This document shows positions 63,751 to 64,000 of a stretch of 64,000 nt of DNA, piece after piece; position 1 is the stretch's first letter, and every line of letters begins with the position of its first letter. Under the pieces are notes generated by a model, which ran no database searches, was not told the DNA's origin, and worked only from the letters and a program-made list of their open reading frames with translations. Both the position numbers and the translations under genes were made by a program. This stretch comes from CBDHDJ01 sp965261645 (GTDB lineage Bacteria > Pseudomonadota > Alphaproteobacteria > SHVV01), in NCBI GenBank assembly GCA_965261645.1, contig CBDHDJ010000002.1:868001-932000 (forward strand), written 5' to 3'.

Positions 63751-64000
63751 ATGACGATCAAGGCCGGTGACAAGATTGCTTCGACCAGCCTCCAGACGAT
63801 GTCCGATTCCGGGCCGGCGGACGTGGCGACGGATGAATATTTCAAAGGGAAACGCGTCGCCCTGTTTTGCGTGCCGGGCGCCTTCACGCCGACCTGCTCG
63901 GAGAAGCACTTGCCCGGTTTCGTGAACAATGCCGATGCACTCAAGGCCAAGGGGATCGATGCCATTGCGTGCGTGTCGGTGAACGATGTGTTCGTGATGG
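63751..64000 (+). CDS. Peroxiredoxin, Prx5/AhpC-TSA type (5' part, cut by window end)
   Basis: 83 codons visible after a GGGAGGGAG ribosome site. The active-site segment VPGAFTPTCSEKHLPGF has the peroxidatic Cys in PxxxTxxC. Typical Prx5-like opening. The window ends at FVM, about half of the expected 160 residues. Confidence 0.93.
   Translation, partial: MTIKAGDKIASTSLQTMSDSGPADVATDEYFKGKRVALFCVPGAFTPTCSEKHLPGFVNNADALKAKGIDAIACVSVNDVFVM

Overview
The window is GC-rich DNA from an alphaproteobacterium, probably of Rhodospirillales type. This rests on gene content: an aa3 oxidase operon of alphaproteobacterial layout, a long two-domain dCTP deaminase, a zur-znuCB/znuA locus with an alphaproteobacterial Zur box, a GCS2-type glutamate-cysteine ligase, and thrC followed by a mitochondrial-processing-type M16 peptidase. 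The host backbone looks healthy, but it is full of insertion sequences and broken genes, so either the genome has been through a recent IS expansion or part of the decay is sequence error.

Layout. 0.1-6.1 kb: an EamA exporter cut by an IS3-family element (ISc), itself split by a 1444-bp IS; a broken SRPBCC gene; a Rieske oxygenase; a substrate-binding-protein pseudogene. 6.2-14.4 kb (minus strand): a catabolic cluster with two Rieske alpha/beta pairs, two overlapping acyl-CoA dehydrogenases, an SDR and a THI5/NMT1-type binding protein, which together suggest ring hydroxylation plus oxidation of a CoA-linked side chain of an unidentified substrate. 14.5-17.9 kb: zinc uptake (znuA, zur, znuC, znuB), with zur interrupted by a 179-bp MITE-like insertion. 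18.0-21.2 kb: Sco, PCu(A)C (frameshifted), a YeeE/YedE transporter and an unknown protein.

21.2-32.5 kb: a decayed prophage whose two ends carry matching inverted termini (TG, ten bases, AAAGTCTTT, then a second inward copy of that 9-mer), the organisation expected of a transposable Mu-like phage. Only tail-tip, tail-fibre, a MuF-associated domain and one small gene remain. More than half of the interval is nested IS DNA. One end sits inside the 5' part of a cysQ-like gene.

32.6-41.1 kb: host genes pmbA, ubiD, an unknown gene, ubiA, rsmE and gshA. 41.2-44.8 kb: a small accessory segment with a frameshifted M19 dipeptidase and two PhyH-family oxygenases. 44.8-47.6 kb: a di-haem c-type peroxidase-like protein and tldD. 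48.0-54.2 kb: the cytochrome c oxidase operon coxB-ctaD-ctaB-small ORF-ctaG-coxC-DUF983-surf1, followed without a gap by an M32 carboxypeptidase. 57.2-64.0 kb: dcd, thrC, an M16 peptidase, an N-acetyltransferase, yqgE, a DsbD-alpha-like exported protein and the start of a peroxiredoxin.

Four near-identical 1444-bp IS copies lie at 1.4, 24.5, 36.4 and 55.7 kb, each flanked by a 4-bp TTAA or TTAG duplication. Two of them sit exactly on stop codons and regenerate them, so the host genes survive.
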